A stretch of 64,000 nt of DNA from Planctomonas deserti (lineage in GTDB: Bacteria > Actinomycetota > Actinomycetes > Actinomycetales > Microbacteriaceae): contig NZ_QANL01000001.1 of the NCBI RefSeq assembly GCF_003067705.1, forward strand, positions 744,001-808,000, written 5' to 3'. The stretch's first letter is position 1, and each line of letters begins with the position of its first letter. The notes beneath the pieces were generated by a model. That model made no database searches. It was not told where the DNA came from and was given only the letters and a program-made list of their open reading frames with translations. Shown one piece after another: positions 60,213 through 64,000 of this stretch. Position numbers and translations under genes: made by a program.

Positions 60213-60868
60213 GACCCGACCTCCCGGAAACGCACGGAGACGCCGGGCACCAGCAGAGCAGCCGGCTCGGCGTCGGGGTCCCACAGCACCGCGTCGGTGC
60301 GCCCGATGAGCTGCCACCCGCCGGGCGACGGCCGCGGGTAGACGCCGCTGAACTCGCCCGCCAGCCCGACCGCGCCCGCGGGCACCAGGGGTCGCGGCGA
60401 CGGCCGCCGGGGCACGGCGAGCGCGGCGCCGCGCGACACGAGGTAGCCGAAGCCGGGCGCGAACCCGCCGAACGCCACCGTCCAGGTGGCGCCGGTGTGC
60501 CGGCGGACGACGTCGCGCGGCGTCGTGCCGAGCAGCCGTGCCACCTCGTCCAGGTCCTCGCCGTCGTACCGGACGGGGATCTGGACCGTCCCCGCCGAGC
60601 CCGTGACGCCGGTTCCCGCCGCCGTGCCGGTTCGCGCCGCGGTGGCGGCCGGGGTGCCCGCGAGCCAGGCGCGCAGGGCGGCAAGCGGCAGGACATCCGA
60701 ATCGCACGTGACGAGGATGCTGCGGGCGCCCGGCACGATGTCCAGCACCCCGGCCGGGGGCGAGGCCCGCAGCGCCGGGTAGAGGCGCAGGACGTCGTCG
60801 AGCGCGTCCAGGTCGACGAGCACGGCGGCGTCACCGCTCGGCAGGAGGCGCCGCCCGGCATTCGTCAT
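60209..60868 (-). CDS. pxpB: 5-oxoprolinase subunit B (KipI-like)
   Basis: 219 residues. LLPSGDAAVLVDLDALDDVLRLY; IPVRYDGEDLDEVARLLGTTPRDVVRRHTGATWTVAFGGFAPGFGYL; then VPAGAVGLAGEFSGVYPRPSPGGWQLIGRTD, the family signatures. A Thr/Gly/Ala-rich insertion lies near residues 70-95. ATG at 60866-60868. It is divergent from the alcohol dehydrogenase gene with a 63-bp gap. Confidence 0.9.
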   Translation of the reverse strand: MTNAGRRLLPSGDAAVLVDLDALDDVLRLYPALRASPPAGVLDIVPGARSILVTCDSDVLPLAALRAWLAGTPAATAARTGTAAGTGVTGSAGTVQIPVRYDGEDLDEVARLLGTTPRDVVRRHTGATWTVAFGGFAPGFGYLVSRGAALAVPRRPSPRPLVPAGAVGLAGEFSGVYPRPSPGGWQLIGRTDAVLWDPDAEPAALLVPGVSVRFREVGS

Positions 60869-60931
60869 GCGAGGCACGCTACCGGACCCCGTCCGCCGCA
60901 CCCCAGGTGACCCCCGCATACGCTTGTCGGC

Positions 60932-61975
60932 ATGAAGGCACTCCAGTACACGAAGGTCGGTTCCCACCCAGAGGTCGTCGAGATCGAGAAGCCGTCGCCC
61001 GGTCCGGGCCAGGTGCTCCTGAAGGTCACAGCGGCGGGAGTCTGCCACTCCGACGAATACGTGATGAGCCTCAGCGAGGAGGACTACACGGCCCAGGGCT
61101 ATCCGCTTCCGCTGACCCTCGGTCACGAGGGCGCGGGCATCGTCGAGGAGCTCGGCGAGGGCGTCGAGCACCTCAGCGTCGGCGACGCGGTCGCGGTGTA
61201 CGGCCCGTGGGGATGCGGCCGCTGCCACCAGTGCGCCCAGGGCAAGGAGAACTACTGCGTCAACGCCGCCGCCGAGGGCATCAAGCCGCCCGGGCTCGGC
61301 GCCCCCGGCTCCATGGCCGAGTACATGATCATCGACGACCCGCGGCACGTCGTGCCCCTCGGCGACCTCGACCCCGTGCAGAACGTGTCGCTCACCGACG
61401 CCGGCCTGACCCCGTACCACGCCATCAAGGCGTCGCTGCCGAAGCTCGGCGCCGGCACCTTCGCCGTCGTGATCGGCACGGGCGGCCTCGGTCACGTCGG
61501 CATCCAGATCCTCCGCGCCCTGTCCGGGGCACAGGTCATCGCGCTCGACATCTCGGAGGAGAAGCTCGACCTCGCCCGGCACGTGGGGGCGCACCACACG
61601 GTGATCAGCGACGAGAAGGCCGCTGCCGCCATCCGCGAGATCACCGGCGGCATCGGCGCCAACGCGGTCTTCGACTTCGTCGGCGCCAAGCCGACCATGG
61701 CGTTGGCCGCCTCCGTCGCCGCGTCCGAGGCGGACGTCACCATCGTGGGCATCGGCGGCGGAACGGTGGAGATCGGCTTCGGCAGGATCGCGTTCGACGC
61801 CGCCGTCCGGATCCCCTACTGGGGCAGCCGCGCGGAGCTCATCGAGGTGCTCGACCTCGCGCGCTCAGGCCAGGTGTCCGTCGAGACCCAGCGCTACTCG
61901 CTGGACGACGCCCCGGCGGCCTACGAGGCCCTCGCCGCCGGCGCGGTGCGGGGTCGCGCGGTCATCGTCCCGTAG
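60932..61975 (+). CDS. Zinc-dependent NAD(P) alcohol dehydrogenase
   Basis: 347 residues. Catalytic zinc residues C38, H39, D41 and GHE at 64-66; structural zinc Cys at 95, 98, 101 and 109 (GCGRCHQCAQGKENYC). Nucleotide fold VIGTGGLGHVGIQILRAL. The family oxidises primary alcohols or reduces aldehydes in the cytosol. No operon partner is visible; a strong terminator follows 65 bp after the stop. Confidence 0.92.
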   Translation: MKALQYTKVGSHPEVVEIEKPSPGPGQVLLKVTAAGVCHSDEYVMSLSEEDYTAQGYPLPLTLGHEGAGIVEELGEGVEHLSVGDAVAVYGPWGCGRCHQCAQGKENYCVNAAAEGIKPPGLGAPGSMAEYMIIDDPRHVVPLGDLDPVQNVSLTDAGLTPYHAIKASLPKLGAGTFAVVIGTGGLGHVGIQILRALSGAQVIALDISEEKLDLARHVGAHHTVISDEKAAAAIREITGGIGANAVFDFVGAKPTMALAASVAASEADVTIVGIGGGTVEIGFGRIAFDAAVRIPYWGSRAELIEVLDLARSGQVSVETQRYSLDDAPAAYEALAAGAVRGRAVIVP

Positions 61976-62039
61976 AGAAGAACGCGCCAAAGCTCCGAGG
62001 CCGCAACCGTAACAAGCTCAGCGACCGAGAACACACGAC

Positions 62040-62068
62040 GGAGCCCCTCGCCGATGGCGAGGGGCTCC
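62040..62068. terminator. Bidirectional intrinsic terminator
   Basis: GGAGCCCCTCGCC-GAT-GGCGAGGGGCTCC, a perfect 13-bp stem with a 3-base loop, followed on the plus strand by a T-rich stretch (CTTCGTTCGTG). It sits between the convergent alcohol dehydrogenase and binding-protein genes. Confidence 0.9.
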
Positions 62069-62093
62069 GCTTCGTTCGTGTTGCGAAGCGGCG

Positions 62094-63092
62094 TTACTTG
62101 TAGAGGACGGCCGCGATCTCCTCGTCCTCCATGTTCTCCTTGTCGTACCAGAAGTACCCGGTGTCGATGACCTCGGGGGGCGTGTTGCCCTCGATGGCGT
62201 CGAACGCCGCCTGCACGGTCTGCTCACCGATGCCGATGGGGTTCTGGGTGATGGCGCCGGCCATGAGGCCGTTCGTGATGGCGTCGATCTGCGCCTGGCC
62301 GGAGTCGAAGCCGATCACGGTCAGCTCGCCCTCCTCGATGCCGAGCTCGCTCACCGCGTTCACGACACCGATGGCCGAGCCCTCGTTGGTGCCGTAGATG
62401 CCCTTGAGGTCCGGGTGGGCGGCGATCATGGCCTTGGCGATGTCCGCCGACTTGAGGTGGTCGCCGTCGCCGTACTGGATGTCGACGATCTCGATGTCGG
62501 GGTACTTCTCCTCGATCTGGTCGACGAAGCCGTCACGGCGCTCGACGCCGGTCGAGTTGATCTGGCTGTGACCGACGATCGCGACCTCGCCCTTCTCGCC
62601 GATGAGCTCCGCCATGTGGTCCGCCGCGAGCGCACCGGCGCCGAGGCTGTCGGTCTTCGCGATGCTGACCGGGTAGTCGCTGTTGCAGCCCGCGTCGAAC
62701 TGCACGACGGGGATCTTGGCGCTCTCCGCGGCCTCCATGAGCGGGATGCAGGCCTCGGGATCGAGGGCCGCGTAGCCGATGGCGTCCGGCTTCTTGTCGA
62801 TCGCCGACTGCAGCATGGTGAGCTGGTTGTCGACCTCGGTCTCGGACGCGGGGCCCTCGAACGTGATGTCGACGCCGAGCTCCTCCGCCTTGTTCTCCGC
62901 GCCCTCCTTGACGGCCTGCCAGAACTGGTGCTGGAAGCCCTTGGAGACGAGCGCGATGTACGGCTTGTCGCCGCTCGGCGCCTCCGCGCTGCCACCGCCG
63001 CCGCCGGAGGACCCGCCGCCGGCACACCCGGCGAGGGTGAGCGCTACCGCCGCGGCGCCCGCGAGAAGTGCTGCCTTCTTACGTGATGTCAT
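62094..63092 (-). CDS. Sugar ABC transporter substrate-binding lipoprotein (RbsB type)
   Basis: 332 residues. The signal peptide has lipobox LTLAGC (Cys near 23) and a Gly/Ser linker, then a type-1 periplasmic fold: PYIALVSKGFQHQFWQAVKEGAENKAEELG, VQFDAGCNSDYPV, GTNEGSAIGVVNAV and VIGFDSGQAQIDAI. It probably binds ribose or a related sugar outside the membrane. It lies downstream of the permease gene and would serve the same importer; the ribokinase and RbsD genes 12 kb away could use the same sugar (inference). Confidence 0.92.
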   Translation of the reverse strand: MTSRKKAALLAGAAAVALTLAGCAGGGSSGGGGGSAEAPSGDKPYIALVSKGFQHQFWQAVKEGAENKAEELGVDITFEGPASETEVDNQLTMLQSAIDKKPDAIGYAALDPEACIPLMEAAESAKIPVVQFDAGCNSDYPVSIAKTDSLGAGALAADHMAELIGEKGEVAIVGHSQINSTGVERRDGFVDQIEEKYPDIEIVDIQYGDGDHLKSADIAKAMIAAHPDLKGIYGTNEGSAIGVVNAVSELGIEEGELTVIGFDSGQAQIDAITNGLMAGAITQNPIGIGEQTVQAAFDAIEGNTPPEVIDTGYFWYDKENMEDEEIAAVLYK

Positions 63093-63245
63093 CGAATAAC
63101 TCCGTTGTTCGTTCGGTGGCCAGCAGTTCAGCTGACCCGGTTGTGCTGACTAGCGCGAGGGGCCGGATCGGGTGGGCAATCGAAAGGTGCAGGAGCGTTT
63201 TTCGGTGCTTCCGGGTGGAACCGATTCTGCAATCGGTAACGGGGA

Positions 63246-63277
63246 GGAACGGCCCGGCCTCTCTCAACGGCCGTTCC
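63246..63277. other. Hairpin between permease and binding-protein genes
   Basis: GGAACGGCC (63246-63254) pairs perfectly with GGCCGTTCC (63269-63277) around a 14-base loop, in the 211-bp gap. On the minus strand it follows the permease stop. It may be an mRNA-stabilising element or a partial terminator that sets the ratio of binding protein to permease. Confidence 0.45.
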
Positions 63278-63303
63278 CCTGGTTCAGGGTCGGTGCTGCA
63301 GGG

Positions 63304-64000
63304 CTAGGAGGCGGACCTCCGCTGACGCAGCGAGTCGGTGAAGACCGCCACGAGGATCACGATGCCCACGACCACGTTCTGCCACTCCGTCTGGATGGAC
63401 ATGATGCGCAGGCCGTTGATGAGGACGCTCATGATGAGCGCGCCGATGAGCGTGCCCATGATGGAGCCGCGGCCGCCGAGCAGGCTCGTTCCGCCGATGA
63501 TGACGGCGGCGATCGCCTGCAGCTCGTAGCCGACGCCCAGCTGGGGCTGCGCGGAGTCGAGGCGGGCGGCGATCACGACGCCGGCGATGCCGGTGAAGAC
63601 GCCGGCCACCGTGTAGATCATGATCTTCCACTTGCGGGTGTTGACGCCGGAGAGCCGACTGGCCTCCTCGTTGCTACCGATGGCGAACGTGTACCGGCCG
63701 AGGATCGTCTTGCTCAGCATCAGGTAGGCCACGATGGCGAGCACGAACAGGATGAGCACGGCGTTCGGCAGGCCGGGGATCAGGGTGCCGAGCGCGATGT
63801 TCTTGAACCCGGTCACGCCGCTGAAGTAGATCGGGCGCACCCCGGAGATGACGAGCGCGAGGCCCTGGGCGATGAGCATCATCGCGAGGGTCGCGATGAA
63901 CGGCGGCAGTTTCAGGATCGCGATGTTCACGCCGTTGACGAAGCCCATGAGCGCGCCGGTCGCGATGCCGCCGAGCACGCCGACGACGAGCGGCAGCTGG
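63304..64000 (-). CDS. Sugar ABC transporter permease (RbsC type), N-terminus beyond right edge
   Basis: About 232 residues are visible; the frame is open to the window edge. ALMGFVNGVNIAILKLPPFIATLAMMLIAQGLALVISG, IGSNEEASRLSGVNTRKWKIMIYTVAGVFTGIAGVVIAARLDSAQPQLGVGYELQAIAAVIIGGTSLLGGRGSI and a short basic C-terminus match RbsC-type permeases. It is the channel for the RbsB-like lipoprotein encoded downstream. The ATPase gene would lie to the right. Confidence 0.92.
   Translation of the reverse strand, partial: QLPLVVGVLGGIATGALMGFVNGVNIAILKLPPFIATLAMMLIAQGLALVISGVRPIYFSGVTGFKNIALGTLIPGLPNAVLILFVLAIVAYLMLSKTILGRYTFAIGSNEEASRLSGVNTRKWKIMIYTVAGVFTGIAGVVIAARLDSAQPQLGVGYELQAIAAVIIGGTSLLGGRGSIMGTLIGALIMSVLINGLRIMSIQTEWQNVVVGIVILVAVFTDSLRQRRSAS

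Noticed and set aside
61976-62039. A GlnR-like box (CCGTAAC) after the alcohol dehydrogenase gene
   Set aside because: A single half-site without an 11-bp-phased partner, located between convergent genes.
63093-63303. A small gene in the gap between RbsB-like and RbsC-like genes
   Set aside because: The short frames there lack ribosome sites and conserved motifs, and the gap is better explained by a promoter and a hairpin.

Overview
The window is very GC-rich. It carries many GTG starts, 4-bp ATGA/GTGA gene overlaps, a DUF222-HNH endonuclease, a fused CydDC transporter and a HemD-winged-helix fusion. This combination points to an actinobacterium, most likely of the Microbacteriaceae (Microbacterium, Agromyces or Leifsonia type). 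The genus is an inference. No rRNA, tRNA, CRISPR array, prophage or insertion sequence was seen, so this looks like chromosomal metabolic sequence.

Layout. (1) 1-10 kb: an edge-truncated zinc-ribbon protein and three divergent TetR-oxidoreductase pairs (SDR, quinone-reductase-like MDR, FAD monooxygenase), each with a visible palindromic operator; also an LtrA-type membrane protein and a DUF222-HNH nuclease flanked by dispersed repeats. (2) 9.5-19 kb: a polyol dehydrogenase, a membrane PP2C phosphatase, and an L-arabinoside operon (GH127, sugar ABC transporter, LacI regulator) with a CTACATCGATGTAG-type operator. (3) 19-19.6 kb: gene-free repeat block. (4) 19.6-25.6 kb: assimilatory nitrite reduction and siroheme supply, with nirD-chelatase divergent from nirB-cobA-hemD and 11-bp-phased GlnR-like half-sites between them. 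(5) 25.5-31.5 kb: peptide-type ABC transporter with a divergent Lrp regulator. (6) 31.9-38.4 kb: a formate/nitrite channel with its own GlnR-like site, a large LuxR regulator, and a rifampicin-phosphotransferase-like enzyme. (7) 38.4-48.6 kb: an FGGY kinase, a hydrolase, a BlaI/M56 sensor pair, and cydA-cydB-cydDC behind three BlaI-like operators spaced exactly 23 bp apart. (8) 48.6-59.3 kb: two GntR regulators, ribokinase, RbsD, and a tightly overlapped six-gene catabolic operon (cupin isomerase, FGGY kinase, 2-hydroxyacid dehydrogenase, KDPG-aldolase-like, AroE-like, phosphotriesterase-like). (9) 59.3-64 kb: PxpC/PxpB, a zinc alcohol dehydrogenase, a strong terminator, and the end of a ribose-type ABC transporter that runs off the right edge.

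How the genes connect. Nitrite enters through the FNT channel, is reduced by NirBD, and the siroheme cofactor is supplied by HemD, CobA and the CbiX-like chelatase. All three promoters carry GlnR-like half-sites. The six-gene operon and the ribokinase operon share an ATTACAGG operator half, suggesting one GntR-controlled regulon for a sugar or sugar acid. Active-site changes in the aldolase and AroE-like members argue that it is not a textbook pathway. It is the best candidate here for an undescribed system.
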